From Mycobacterium sp. (lineage in GTDB: Bacteria; Actinomycetota; Actinomycetes; Mycobacteriales; Mycobacteriaceae): a stretch of DNA of 64,000 nt. Below, piece by piece: positions 9,358 through 18,220 of this stretch. Made by a program: the position numbers and the translations under genes. The stretch is from contig JACPVR010000013.1 in assembly GCA_016197405.1 (NCBI GenBank), positions 310,001-374,000 of the forward strand. Reading direction: 5' to 3'. Numbering within the stretch: position 1 is the first letter of the stretch; every line of letters begins with the position of its first letter. The notes beneath the pieces were generated by a model, which was not told the origin of the DNA, did not search any database, and worked only from the letters and a program-made list of their open reading frames with translations.

Positions 9358-10242
9358 ATGGCTGACAGCGAAACAGGTCCGTCGACGCTGGAACCCAACT
9401 TCGAGGACATCCAGGCCCATTACGATCTCTCCGACGAGTTCTTCGGACTGTTCCAGGACCCGTCCCGCACCTACAGCTGCGCGTTCTACGAGCGTGACGA
9501 TATGACACTGGCGCAGGCCCAGACCGCCAAAATCGATCTGGCACTGGGCAAACTCGACCTGCAGCCCGGGATGACCCTGCTCGACGTCGGGTGCGGCTGG
9601 GGTTCGGTGATGAAACGGGCCGTCGAGAAATACGACGTCAACGTCATAGGCCTGACATTGAGCCGCAACCAGCGCGCGCTCGGTCAGCGCGTACTCGACG
9701 ATATCGACACCGACCGCTCCCGGCAGGTGCTGCTGAGAGGCTGGGAGCAGTTCGACGGTTCGGTCGACCGCATCATCAGCATCGAGGCTTTCGAGGCTTT
9801 CCCGAAGGACCGCTATGCGGCGTTCTTCGAGACCTGCCAGCGCAGCATGCCCAGCGGCGGGCGCATGGTGCTGCAGACCATCATGGGTCATCCGTTGAAG
9901 CGCTGGCCCGAAATGGGCATCCCCATCACCATGACCGATCTGCGGTTCATGCGCTTCATCGCCAAGGAGATCTTCCCGGGCGGGGCCGTGCCCTGTGACA
10001 CCGACGTCGTCGAATACTCAACCGGCGCAGGGCTCGAAGTCACTGACACGCAGTATCTCAACGAGCACTACGTGCGCACACTGGACACCTGGGCAGCCAA
10101 TCTGGAAGCGGCGCACGACGCGGCGGTGCAGGCCACCTCACAGCAGGTGTACGACCGCTACATGCACTACCTGACCGGATGTTCGGATTTCTTCAGGCGC
10201 GGCATCAGCGAACTCGGACAATTCACCATCACCAAACCGTAA
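9358..10242 (+). CDS. Diverged mycolic acid methyltransferase paralogue (UmaA/MmaA-like)
   Basis: The product has 294 residues. It keeps the fold markers of the family: YSCAFYERDDMTLAQAQ with the conserved cysteine, LDVGCGWG for SAM binding, and YMHYLTGCSDFFRRG near the end. It departs at the bicarbonate site: the usual FEHF is FEAF, and the LLHTI histidine is glutamine (VLQTIMGHP). A Gln at the second place is also what I recall for UmaA. The start ATG 9358 follows AGGAGGAG. It is the second gene of a pair with the MmaA-like gene and is convergent with the ketosynthase. Likely acts on mycolates, but the changed residues leave activity uncertain. Confidence 0.87.
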   Translation: MADSETGPSTLEPNFEDIQAHYDLSDEFFGLFQDPSRTYSCAFYERDDMTLAQAQTAKIDLALGKLDLQPGMTLLDVGCGWGSVMKRAVEKYDVNVIGLTLSRNQRALGQRVLDDIDTDRSRQVLLRGWEQFDGSVDRIISIEAFEAFPKDRYAAFFETCQRSMPSGGRMVLQTIMGHPLKRWPEMGIPITMTDLRFMRFIAKEIFPGGAVPCDTDVVEYSTGAGLEVTDTQYLNEHYVRTLDTWAANLEAAHDAAVQATSQQVYDRYMHYLTGCSDFFRRGISELGQFTITKP

Positions 10243-10271
10243 CCACGACTCGATCTTTCGCTGTCAATCGG

Positions 10272-11522
10272 TCAGTAGCGACCGAACACCAGCGCGACGT
10301 TGTGGCCACCGAACCCGAATGAGTTGCTGATCGCGTACTGATAGTCGCCGGGCCGGGGGCTGCCGGCAACCACGTCGAGATGGATGTCCGGGTCGAGGTT
10401 CTTCAGGTTACGGGTCGCGGGCACGATACCGTCACGCAAAGTCAGCACCGTCAGGATCGACTCCACCGCCCCTGCCGCACCGACGGAATGGCCCAACGCC
10501 CCCTTGGGCGCATACACCGGTGGGTGATGCCCGCGCATGGCCTTGTTGATGGCCACCGACTCCGCCACGTCGCCGATGGTGGTTCCGGTCGCGTGGGCGT
10601 TGACATGATCGATATCGGTGGGCTGCAGATCGGCCAGTGCTATCGCACGCGTCATCGCCCATGCGGCCTGCTCGCCGTCGGGATCCGGCGCCACCATGTG
10701 GAAACCATCCGAGGTGACACTGGCACCCATCAGCCGGCCCAGAATCCGCGCACCGCGCGCCTTGGCGTGCTCCTCGGTCTCGATGACCATCAACGCGCCG
10801 CCCTCGCCGAAGACGAAACCGTCACGGTCACGGTCGAAGGGCCGGCACGCCCCTTCGGGATCGTCGTTGTTCTTCGACAACACGATCCGCATCTGTGCGA
10901 AACCTGCGATCGGCACCGCCTCAATCCTCGATTCGACACCACCGCAGATGGCGATATCGGCATCGCCGAGCACGATATGGCGCCAGGCGTGCGCGACACC
11001 TTCCGAACCCGAAGCGCACGCCGACACCGGCGTGATGACACCGGCTCGGGCATTGCGCTCCAAGGCCACCGCCGCCGACGGGCCATTGGCCGAGTACTGC
11101 TGCACGACGGTCGGATTGACCGCACCGGGTCCGCGGTAGCGGAGATCGTCGTAAGCGAAGGCCAGTTCCTCGATACCACCCACGCCGGTTCCGATCGAGA
11201 CCATCAGACGGCGGGTGTCGACCTCGGGCGCGCCGGCGTCGGCCCATACCCGCCGGCCCAGCACGACCGCCATCTTCTGCACGTAAGACAGCCCCGCGAC
11301 TTCTTCGGGGGTGCGGCCCTCCTCGAAATTCTCCAGCAGGTGCCCGCCGATACGCACCGGCAGATCGAACTCCTCGACGAACGCATCCTTGAGGGTGCGG
11401 ATACCGCTTCGGCCGTCCAGCAACGCCTGCCACGTGGACGCGGCATCGGTACCCAGCGCAGTCGTCATCGCAATACCGGTAATCACCACATCGGGAAACC
11501 GCCGGTTGAGCGTGTCTGTCAT
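10272..11522 (-). CDS. Beta-ketoacyl-ACP synthase (KasA/KasB/FabF family)
   Basis: This condensing enzyme of 416 residues catalyses Claisen condensation of acyl-ACP with malonyl-ACP during fatty or mycolic acid elongation. The nucleophile is Cys169 in VSACASGSEG; the two histidines are in NAHATGT and GHSVGAAG; the C-terminus SNSFGFGGHN is classic. ATG 11522 is preferred to TTG 11528 because AGGGG lies at suitable spacing. It is convergent with the two mycolate methyltransferases, suggesting a small mycolate-modification locus. It is a third KAS-type paralogue rather than kasA/kasB themselves, which normally lie in the acpM-kasA-kasB operon. Confidence 0.9.
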   Translation of the reverse strand: MTDTLNRRFPDVVITGIAMTTALGTDAASTWQALLDGRSGIRTLKDAFVEEFDLPVRIGGHLLENFEEGRTPEEVAGLSYVQKMAVVLGRRVWADAGAPEVDTRRLMVSIGTGVGGIEELAFAYDDLRYRGPGAVNPTVVQQYSANGPSAAVALERNARAGVITPVSACASGSEGVAHAWRHIVLGDADIAICGGVESRIEAVPIAGFAQMRIVLSKNNDDPEGACRPFDRDRDGFVFGEGGALMVIETEEHAKARGARILGRLMGASVTSDGFHMVAPDPDGEQAAWAMTRAIALADLQPTDIDHVNAHATGTTIGDVAESVAINKAMRGHHPPVYAPKGALGHSVGAAGAVESILTVLTLRDGIVPATRNLKNLDPDIHLDVVAGSPRPGDYQYAISNSFGFGGHNVALVFGRY

Positions 11523-11617
11523 CGTCAACCCCTGAAGCAGGATGGCATCTGCTGTGGCCGGTGTGTACCCGAACCGTGGGGCGTTTACGCACGCGATGGC
11601 GCGTCAACCTGACGGAG

Positions 11618-12256
11618 GTGAGTAATGCTGTGGTGCTGCTGCCCGGTGGAAAACCCGTCAGCTCACTGGTCGCCCGGCCCTGGCAGCTGGCCAATCTGCG
11701 GATGTTGTGGTTCGCGTGGGCATTGCGCAGGCGGCTGCCGGCGACGACCACGGTGCACCGGGTGCGTTACCGGTTGCGGGGCTGGAATGCGCCCGATCTG
11801 GATCCGGTCCGCGATGCCGCCACCGCCCTCGACGCCCTCGTCGCCGACAGTTCCGAACCGGTGCGCATCGTCTTGGCCGGTCATTCCATGGGCGGAAGGG
11901 TCGCGGCTGCGCTCGCCGCGCGTCCCGAGGTCATCGGGATCGTCGCACTTGCACCCTGGTGGCCCGCCGACGATGCCGATGCGATCGGACCGGATGTCCG
12001 CCTGCTCGCGGTGCACGGCACCGCCGACACCTGGACCGACCCGCAGTCGTCTCGCCGGCAATGCCTGCGGGCGGCGCAGCGCGGTGTGAACGCGCGATGG
12101 ATCGGCCTGCCCGACTCCGGCCACTTCATGCTGCACCGTGCCTCGACCTGGCACCGGATCACCGCGGAGTTCGTCACCGAACTGCCGGTCACGCCTCCGG
12201 ATCTCGAACGGCGGCGGGCGCGGACTCCACTGTCGCTATTTCGCCGAGACCGCTGA
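11618..12256 (+). CDS. Alpha/beta-hydrolase
   Basis: Small hydrolase of about 212 residues. The nucleophile elbow is GHSMGG, a likely catalytic Asp is in HGTADTWTDP, and the histidine is in DSGHFM, giving a complete triad in the right order. No signal peptide is evident, so it is probably cytoplasmic. The start is uncertain: the frame is open from 11561, GTG 11618 and GTG 11630 are candidates, and GGAGG sits at 11614-11618, favouring 11630. It is divergent from the ketosynthase; its end overlaps the convergent STAS gene by 68 bases. Substrate unknown. Confidence 0.75.
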   Translation: MSNAVVLLPGGKPVSSLVARPWQLANLRMLWFAWALRRRLPATTTVHRVRYRLRGWNAPDLDPVRDAATALDALVADSSEPVRIVLAGHSMGGRVAAALAARPEVIGIVALAPWWPADDADAIGPDVRLLAVHGTADTWTDPQSSRRQCLRAAQRGVNARWIGLPDSGHFMLHRASTWHRITAEFVTELPVTPPDLERRRARTPLSLFRRDR

Positions 12257-12533
12257 TGGTGAGCACCGGCATCAGGAACGGGTGCACTATCAGGTGCAGG
12301 TGTTCGACATCGTCGGCATGGGTGAACAGCACGTTGATCGCCGCGCTGTCGAGATACTTGACCCCGCTGAGGTCGACCAGGACCTCCGCACGGCTGCGCT
12401 GATCACCGTCCCTGGCGGCCCGTAGCGCGCGGCTGAAGACCTCGACATTGCTCAGATCGATCTCGCCGGCGGCGACAACCCGGGCGATACCGTCGGCGCC
12501 GCGATCGGTGCGGACATCAAGGGGTGTGGCCAT
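12189..12533 (-). CDS. STAS-domain anti-anti-sigma factor
   Basis: The product has 114 residues and is a single STAS domain of the RsbV/SpoIIAA type. The family strand-helix junction reads VLVDLSGVKYLDSAAINVLF, with Ser63 in the position phosphorylated by the partner anti-sigma kinase. Its ATG overlaps the stop codon of the giant kinase/phosphatase gene (TGATG), so the two are translationally coupled and probably interact: the kinase's C-terminal ATPase would phosphorylate this Ser and its SpoIIE domain would remove the phosphate. The 3' end overlaps the convergent hydrolase gene. Confidence 0.87.
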   Translation of the reverse strand: MATPLDVRTDRGADGIARVVAAGEIDLSNVEVFSRALRAARDGDQRSRAEVLVDLSGVKYLDSAAINVLFTHADDVEHLHLIVHPFLMPVLTISGLGEIATVESAPAAVRDPEA

Positions 12534-15500
12534 CAGCTGATCCTTGCGTGCAGATGAACGGTGGTCCCGTCATTGTCGGTCTTGATGGTGACGTCCTGCA
12601 TGAGGCCCTTCATCAGGGAGATGCCGCGGCCCCGGGTGGTGTGCACGTCGGGTATCGACGTCTTCCACGTACCGGAATCGGTCACCGAGACCCGCACCTC
12701 GTCGGCAAGCGCCGTCGCCCGCATCGTGATGATCCCGTCCGGCCGGTCCCGGTGCCCGTGCTCGATGGCGTTGGCCACCGCCTCACCGGCCGCGATGAGC
12801 ACATCGGTTATCTGGTCGGGCCGCACCCCGGCCCTGGTGAGCCACTTGCGCAGTGCCGTGCGCGTCCGCGTGACATGTTCGAGATGGGCCGGGAAGACCG
12901 TCTCCAAGGGCTCGGGCTGGCGGTAGAGCAGCAGCGCGACGTCATCCTGATAACCGTCGATCGGCGCGAGTCCCGACATCAACTTATTCGCCAACTCCTC
13001 CAGTGCGCTGGGACGGCCGCTCTTGACCAGATCCTCGGCCCGTGTGATGCCGTGGTCCAGTGACACCCGCCGCCGCTCGACGAGACCATCGGTGTAGAGC
13101 AGCAGCGTGGCCCGGGGCGGGATCGTCAGCAGGGTCTCGGGCCGGAACCCGGTGAGCCGCACCGCCAACGGAAATCCCCGCCCCGCATCGAGGCTGCGGG
13201 CGGTGCCGTCGGCTTCGACCAGGATGGGCGGTGGATGTCCGGCACTGGAATAGACCAGCTCACCGGTTTCCAACGTCAGTACGGCGCAGAATGCGGTGGT
13301 GCATCTGGCACCGGGTAACCGGGCCGCGAACCGGTCCAATGCCGCCAGAGCCGCACCGGGGCTGGGCTGTTCGAGCAGCAACGCACGACAGGCACTGCGC
13401 AGCTGGCCCATCACCGTGGCCGCCGAAAGGCCATGGCCCACGCAGTCACCCACGATCAGCGCGATCCGGCCGTCGTCCAGATTCACCACGTCATACCAGT
13501 CACCGCCGACCTCCAGTGGCCGGCTTGCAGGGTGGTAGCGCACCGCGAACCCGGCCGGGAGATCGGCGGGTCCGAGGATGGCATGTTGCAGCGCCAGAGC
13601 GGTTTCGCGTTGCTGGTCGAGTTGGTAGACGCGCTGCAATCCCTGACCCAGCCGGCCCGCGAGCACCGTCAACAGGGTGTGCTCCTCGGCGGTGAACGGT
13701 CGCTGCTCGGACAGTTCGATCCAGAGCACGAGAATGCCCCGCGGATGTTGCAGTGCGATACCGGCCGTTCCCGGCTCGTCGGACAGAACGGTGAGCAGGT
13801 CGGCGTCGCGCAGCGAGACGATCTCCGAGCGGCGGCGGGCGGTGAGCTCGCTCCACCGGGCGGGTGCGCCCGCACAGACCACGTCGGGATCGTCGTCCGG
13901 CTCCGCCCCGTCGGCGAAGGTGGCGGCCAGCACCCGACGCGCGTTCCAGGCGGCACGCAATTGACCCGCGGCTGCAACCAGCGCGTCGTCCAACGTATCC
14001 GCCTGTGCCAGTTGCTGATTGAGCAATGCTAGTGCGGTCTCCCGTTGCACGGTGTAGTGCTCGGCGGTGACGTCGCGGAATGCACCGACGGTGACCCGAA
14101 GTCCGGTCTCGGGGTCGTCTGCGTGATTGAAGCTGACGGTGATCCACAGCCGGTGGCCGTCGCGGTGCACAACCGGCACGGTGTAGTTGCCGTGGTCGCT
14201 GCCGAGCACCGCGCTGAACGCCTCCGCACACTGCCGGTGTGCATCCGGATCGGTCTCGGCATCGGGCCACCAGGGCTGGATCACGTACGGCAGACCCTCG
14301 GGTCCGTAGCCGAGGATATCGGTGAACGCGGTGTTGATCTCGATGACGGCGCCGCGCTCGTCGCAGACGAAGAACGCCTCCTGCAGGGAATCGACCAGTG
14401 CGGTGCGCCAGCGGGCGTGATGGCTTCGCAGCCTTGCCATTTCGACGTTCGCCCGGACGCGCGCCAGCAGTTCGGCGGCCGCGAAGGGCTTCACCAGGTA
14501 GTCGTCGGCGCCGGCCTGCAGGCCCTCGATCGAAGCCTCCTGCCCGGCTCGTGCCGACAACAACAACACCGGCAACGCCGCCGTCCGTGGCTCACCCCGC
14601 AGGATCGCCAGCAGTTCGAGGCCGTTGAGGCGCGGCATCATGACATCGCTGATCACCAGGTCCGGAACCTCGGCGCGGATCCGTTCCAGCGCATGCCGGC
14701 CGTCGGTGACGGTACCGACGGTGTAACCCGCGCCGGTGAGCAGGCCGGTCAGGTATTCGCGCATATCGGAGTTGTCGTCGGCCACCAGCACATGCGCGGG
14801 CGTACCGCGATTACCGTCGACGACGACCGGGGCCTGCATCGCGAGATCGTTTCGCTCGGATCCCGAGATGGAATCGGGCGACCAGCGAAGCGCTTCCTGC
14901 ACATAGGAGTTGGCGATACCGGATACATGGTTCTCGCGCGGCGCGGTCAGATCGGCGGCGGGCAGGTGCGCGGTGCCGAACGGCAGCCGGATGGTGAAGG
15001 TGGAGCCCACACCCTCGGCGCTCTCGGCAGTGATCGTGCCACCGTGCAGCCCGACGAGTTCCTTGACCAGCGCCAGGCCGATACCGCTGCCTTCGGTGGA
15101 TCGCGATCTGGCCGTCTCGATGCGGTGGAACCGCTCGAACAACCGGGGCATCTCCGCGGAGCGGATACCGATGCCGGTATCGGTGACGCTGACCACGGCA
15201 CAGCCCTGTTCGCGGCCCACCGACACGCTGATCGCGCCGTCGAAGGTGAACTTCAGCGCGTTCGACATCAGGTTGAGCACCACCTTCTCCCACATGTCGC
15301 GGTCGACGTAGACGGGCTCGTCCAGTGGCGGGCAGTCGACCGTGAGGGCCAGCCCGGCTCCGTCGACAGCGGATCGGAAGACGCTGGCGAGCTCGGCGGT
15401 GACGGCGGCGAGGTCGACGGGCTCGAAGCGCGCCTGCATCCGGCCGGCCTCGATCCGGGAGAAGTCGAGCAGTGTGTTGACGAGTTTGGACAGGCGTAAA

Positions 15501-16702
15501 CCGTTGCGATGCACCAGTTCCAGTTCTTCACGAGCCTGCTCGTCGATACCGGTCGTCCGGCCGCGCAGCTCGTTGACCGGTCCGAGTATCAGGGTCAGCG
15601 GGGTGCGGAACTCGTGGCTGATATTGGAGAAGAATGTGGTCTTGGCCCGGTCGAGCTCGGCGAGTTCCTCGGCCCGGCGCTGTTGGGCGTGGTAACTGCG
15701 GGCACTGCCGATGCCCGAGGCGATATGACCGGCGACCAGTTCGACGAAGCCGCGGTAGCGGTCGTCGAGCCGGCGGTGCCGGTTGAGCGCGGCGACCAGG
15801 AAACCCATCGGGACGTCACCCTGTTGCAGCAGCGGCATCACCAGCGCCTGCGTCGGCGGCTCGGCCCAATCGCCCGACGGCAGGCGCAGCGATTCGGCAT
15901 CGAGGTTGATCAGCACGGCCTCGCCACGCGCCGGTTCCCCGACGGGCCATATCGACGTGCTGTCGGCCGGCAGCGATGCCGGTGCGGCAGGGTGGTCGCG
16001 GCCGATTCCGCTGGCCGTGGCCAGCCGGGCATCACCGGCATCGTCGAACAGGTAGGTCAGCGTGAACGGCAGATCACGCCGGTTGTGGCCCAGCTGTTCG
16101 GCAACGAAATCCAGCGTCTGACGCTCGGTGCGCACCACGCTGGGGTCGGAGCCCAGTTCACGCAGTGTCGTCATGCGCCGCTCACCGATGACGCGCTCGG
16201 TGTCCTCGCTGACCACGCACAGCATGCCGATCAGCGCTCCGGCGTCATCACGCAACGGGCTGTAGGAGAACGTGTGGTAGGTCTCTTCCCGGTAGCCGGA
16301 CCGCTCCAGGAACAACAGCAGTGCGGCATCCCAGGTGGCCTGGCCGGTGGACAGCACACCATCGATGCGCGGCCCGATATCGGGCCAGATCTCGGCCCAC
16401 ACCTGGCTGGCCGGCCGTCCCAGCGCCCACGGGTATTTGCGGCCCAGGGTGTCGCGCCGGTATGCGGCATTACAGAAGAAGGTGAGGTCGGGGCCCCAAG
16501 CCATCCACATCGGAAACCGGGTGGACAGCAGGATGCTGACCGCGGTGCGCAGACTCTGCGGCCAATCCTCGGGTGAACCGAGTGGTGTCGCGGTCCAGTC
16601 GACAGCAGCCAGATCCCGGCCCACTTCGGGGTCGGCGCCGAACAACGCCGTTGCCGCCGCAGTCAGCGGGTCACGCTCAGCGTTGTCGGCGCTCAACGAC
16701 AT
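12533..16702 (-). CDS. Giant hybrid: PAS-GAF-histidine kinase-receiver-PAS-GAF-SpoIIE phosphatase-RsbW ATPase
   Basis: One 1389-residue protein joins two signalling systems. Domains in order: PAS (about 20-175, with WPQSLRTAVSILL typical of such sensors), GAF (190-345), HisKA with His363 in SHEFRTPL, HATPase (470-600, with DTGIGI and GSGIGLAL), receiver with Asp686 in ISDVMMPRLNG, PAS (760-880), GAF (890-1035), PP2C/SpoIIE phosphatase with GGDWYDVV near 1066 and DDVALLLYR, and an RsbW-like HATPase with AVANAIEHGH near 1312. No transmembrane segment, so it senses a cytoplasmic or ligand signal. The output should be the phosphorylation state of STAS partners; one is coupled directly downstream, another is divergent. 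M. tuberculosis Rv1364c is a smaller analogue. No sigma factor gene is adjacent. Confidence 0.93.
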   Translation of the reverse strand: MSLSADNAERDPLTAAATALFGADPEVGRDLAAVDWTATPLGSPEDWPQSLRTAVSILLSTRFPMWMAWGPDLTFFCNAAYRRDTLGRKYPWALGRPASQVWAEIWPDIGPRIDGVLSTGQATWDAALLLFLERSGYREETYHTFSYSPLRDDAGALIGMLCVVSEDTERVIGERRMTTLRELGSDPSVVRTERQTLDFVAEQLGHNRRDLPFTLTYLFDDAGDARLATASGIGRDHPAAPASLPADSTSIWPVGEPARGEAVLINLDAESLRLPSGDWAEPPTQALVMPLLQQGDVPMGFLVAALNRHRRLDDRYRGFVELVAGHIASGIGSARSYHAQQRRAEELAELDRAKTTFFSNISHEFRTPLTLILGPVNELRGRTTGIDEQAREELELVHRNGLRLSKLVNTLLDFSRIEAGRMQARFEPVDLAAVTAELASVFRSAVDGAGLALTVDCPPLDEPVYVDRDMWEKVVLNLMSNALKFTFDGAISVSVGREQGCAVVSVTDTGIGIRSAEMPRLFERFHRIETARSRSTEGSGIGLALVKELVGLHGGTITAESAEGVGSTFTIRLPFGTAHLPAADLTAPRENHVSGIANSYVQEALRWSPDSISGSERNDLAMQAPVVVDGNRGTPAHVLVADDNSDMREYLTGLLTGAGYTVGTVTDGRHALERIRAEVPDLVISDVMMPRLNGLELLAILRGEPRTAALPVLLLSARAGQEASIEGLQAGADDYLVKPFAAAELLARVRANVEMARLRSHHARWRTALVDSLQEAFFVCDERGAVIEINTAFTDILGYGPEGLPYVIQPWWPDAETDPDAHRQCAEAFSAVLGSDHGNYTVPVVHRDGHRLWITVSFNHADDPETGLRVTVGAFRDVTAEHYTVQRETALALLNQQLAQADTLDDALVAAAGQLRAAWNARRVLAATFADGAEPDDDPDVVCAGAPARWSELTARRRSEIVSLRDADLLTVLSDEPGTAGIALQHPRGILVLWIELSEQRPFTAEEHTLLTVLAGRLGQGLQRVYQLDQQRETALALQHAILGPADLPAGFAVRYHPASRPLEVGGDWYDVVNLDDGRIALIVGDCVGHGLSAATVMGQLRSACRALLLEQPSPGAALAALDRFAARLPGARCTTAFCAVLTLETGELVYSSAGHPPPILVEADGTARSLDAGRGFPLAVRLTGFRPETLLTIPPRATLLLYTDGLVERRRVSLDHGITRAEDLVKSGRPSALEELANKLMSGLAPIDGYQDDVALLLYRQPEPLETVFPAHLEHVTRTRTALRKWLTRAGVRPDQITDVLIAAGEAVANAIEHGHRDRPDGIITMRATALADEVRVSVTDSGTWKTSIPDVHTTRGRGISLMKGLMQDVTIKTDNDGTTVHLHARIS

Positions 16703-17146
16703 ACCTTCCGCCCGGATACGTGCCGCCGGCTATTCGGCAGCTGGAAACGATCACCGATCACACCGGCATTGCGGGCAGTTCGCCGCAGATACCAGCGAAC
16801 CATCTGTACCCCCGAAACCTGCGGAGTTCACGTCCCAATTTGGTGACACCGTGACGTCCACAGATGCCCGAGCGGCGCGACTGATTCCGTAGCTGGGATC
16901 CGTTCGCGATGACGAGATGCGCTGTCCCCATCCGACGGCGATTTCAAACTCGCAGATCATTGGCCTAATGATGAGAGAATTGTGAGGACGGACACAGGGC
17001 ACGGAATCCGTAGTAGCCTCATAGATGGTTGAGCATTCCAGCCGTGGGTCACCGCCATTCGTCGCGGCACCGCGTATCTGTGCTGACCGACGACTGCGGC
17101 CGACCGTCAATCCCAAATACATTCGTATGACCACTTGGGGGATGCG
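16703..17146. promoter_or_regulatory. Divergent intergenic region between the hybrid kinase and the second STAS gene
   Basis: This stretch of 444 bases has no supported gene; the long antisense frame that crosses it is a shadow. It must carry the promoters of both divergent signalling genes. It contains the inverted repeat ATCATT-GGCCT-AATGAT at 16956-16972 in a locally AT-rich section. No SigB/SigF-type promoter could be assigned with confidence. Confidence 0.4.
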
Positions 17147-17593
17147 ATGCCCGCTGTCGGCACCATCAGGCTGTACCGCCCCGACCCGGCCTCGGTGAGC
17201 GAGTCGCAACGATGCGGCCGGGCGACGTTCTCGGTGCGTAACCCCGCGGCGACCCGGATACAGATCGCGGCCTGCGGGGATATCGACGCCGTCAACGGCA
17301 GAGCGCTGGGCCGTTATGTCGAGCGCCATACCGGAATGTCCAAACAGCTGATCCTGGACCTGCGCGCCGTCGACTTCTTCGGCAGCCCGGGGTTTACCGC
17401 CCTGTACTACGTCAGCGTGCATTGCGGCCGCAGCGATGTCGATTGGATGGTCATCGGCGGGCCGCCGGTGCAACGGGTGCTGCGGATCTGCGATCCCGGT
17501 GGGGAACTGCCGTTCGTCGCCGATCTCGACGCCGCGACACAGCGCCTCGACCGGCTCGCGCAGTACCGCCGCCGGACCGCTTCGGCTGGCTGA
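17147..17593 (+). CDS. STAS-domain protein (second anti-anti-sigma factor)
   Basis: The product has 148 residues. A STAS domain of about 100 residues follows a 28-residue N-terminal extension. The signature LILDLRAVDFFGSPGFTALY puts Ser80 at the phosphorylation position. TTG 17135 is an in-frame alternative; ATG 17147 is preferred because a GGGGG stretch precedes it. It is divergent from the giant kinase/phosphatase, which is the obvious candidate for controlling it. Likely role: release of a sigma factor from an anti-sigma partner when dephosphorylated (inferred). Confidence 0.82.
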   Translation: MPAVGTIRLYRPDPASVSESQRCGRATFSVRNPAATRIQIAACGDIDAVNGRALGRYVERHTGMSKQLILDLRAVDFFGSPGFTALYYVSVHCGRSDVDWMVIGGPPVQRVLRICDPGGELPFVADLDAATQRLDRLAQYRRRTASAG

Positions 17594-17632
17594 GCTTGCG
17601 TAGGCCTGCGGTGCGATTCGTAGGCTGGGCAC

Positions 17633-18094
17633 GTGCACATCGTCGCCATCCATCTCGCACCGGGACGTCGCCTGCCCACCCGCGCTGTCTCCTCGGTGGT
17701 GGCCGAGGCCGGTAAGGGTCTGGTCGGCGACCGCTATCACGGCACCCGCCATCGGCACGTGACGATCCAATCCCAGCAGCTGCTCGACGAAGCGGCCGAG
17801 GAGCTGGGCCGGCACGTCGACGCAGGTGCGACGCGGCGCAACATCACCGTCGACGCGGGTGATATCCCGACGAAACCTGGCACCCGGTTGCGTATCGGCG
17901 ATGTCGAACTTGAGGTCGTCCGGGTTTCGGCGCCGTGCCGGCTGCTCGACGACGGAATCGGACCCGGCGCGGCGGCTGCCCTGCGCAGGCGGGCCGGGTC
18001 GGTGTGCCGATTGCTCAGCTCCGGCACGATCGCCGTCGGCGACTCCGTCGACATCACGCCGCGACCCGATCATGACGTACACACAGTTCTGTGA
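17633..18094 (+). CDS. MOSC-domain protein
   Basis: The product has 153 residues covering one MOSC domain, the fold shared by the C-terminus of molybdenum cofactor sulfurases and small pyridoxal- or Moco-related proteins. Conserved points are GLVGDRYHG, RRNITVD and the cysteine in SAPCRLLDD. The start is GTG 17633, 39 bases after the STAS gene. Such stand-alone proteins may bind molybdenum cofactor and act in N-oxide reduction or sulfur transfer, but the substrate cannot be read from sequence. Confidence 0.82.
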   Translation: MHIVAIHLAPGRRLPTRAVSSVVAEAGKGLVGDRYHGTRHRHVTIQSQQLLDEAAEELGRHVDAGATRRNITVDAGDIPTKPGTRLRIGDVELEVVRVSAPCRLLDDGIGPGAAAALRRRAGSVCRLLSSGTIAVGDSVDITPRPDHDVHTVL

Positions 18095-18220
18095 CAGCGC
18101 CCACCCAGGATCCGGTTTGCAACCCGGTGCTGGTGGGAAATAATTAGCTCATATATCGACCATGAGGCGCTGGCCGTGCACCGCCGCATCTACCTCGTCT
18201 CCACGCTGATCGGAGTTTTC

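Noticed and set aside
16751..18082. Long minus-strand frame of 443 codons
   Set aside because: Antisense to the STAS and MOSC genes, which have clear domains; typical high-GC shadow.
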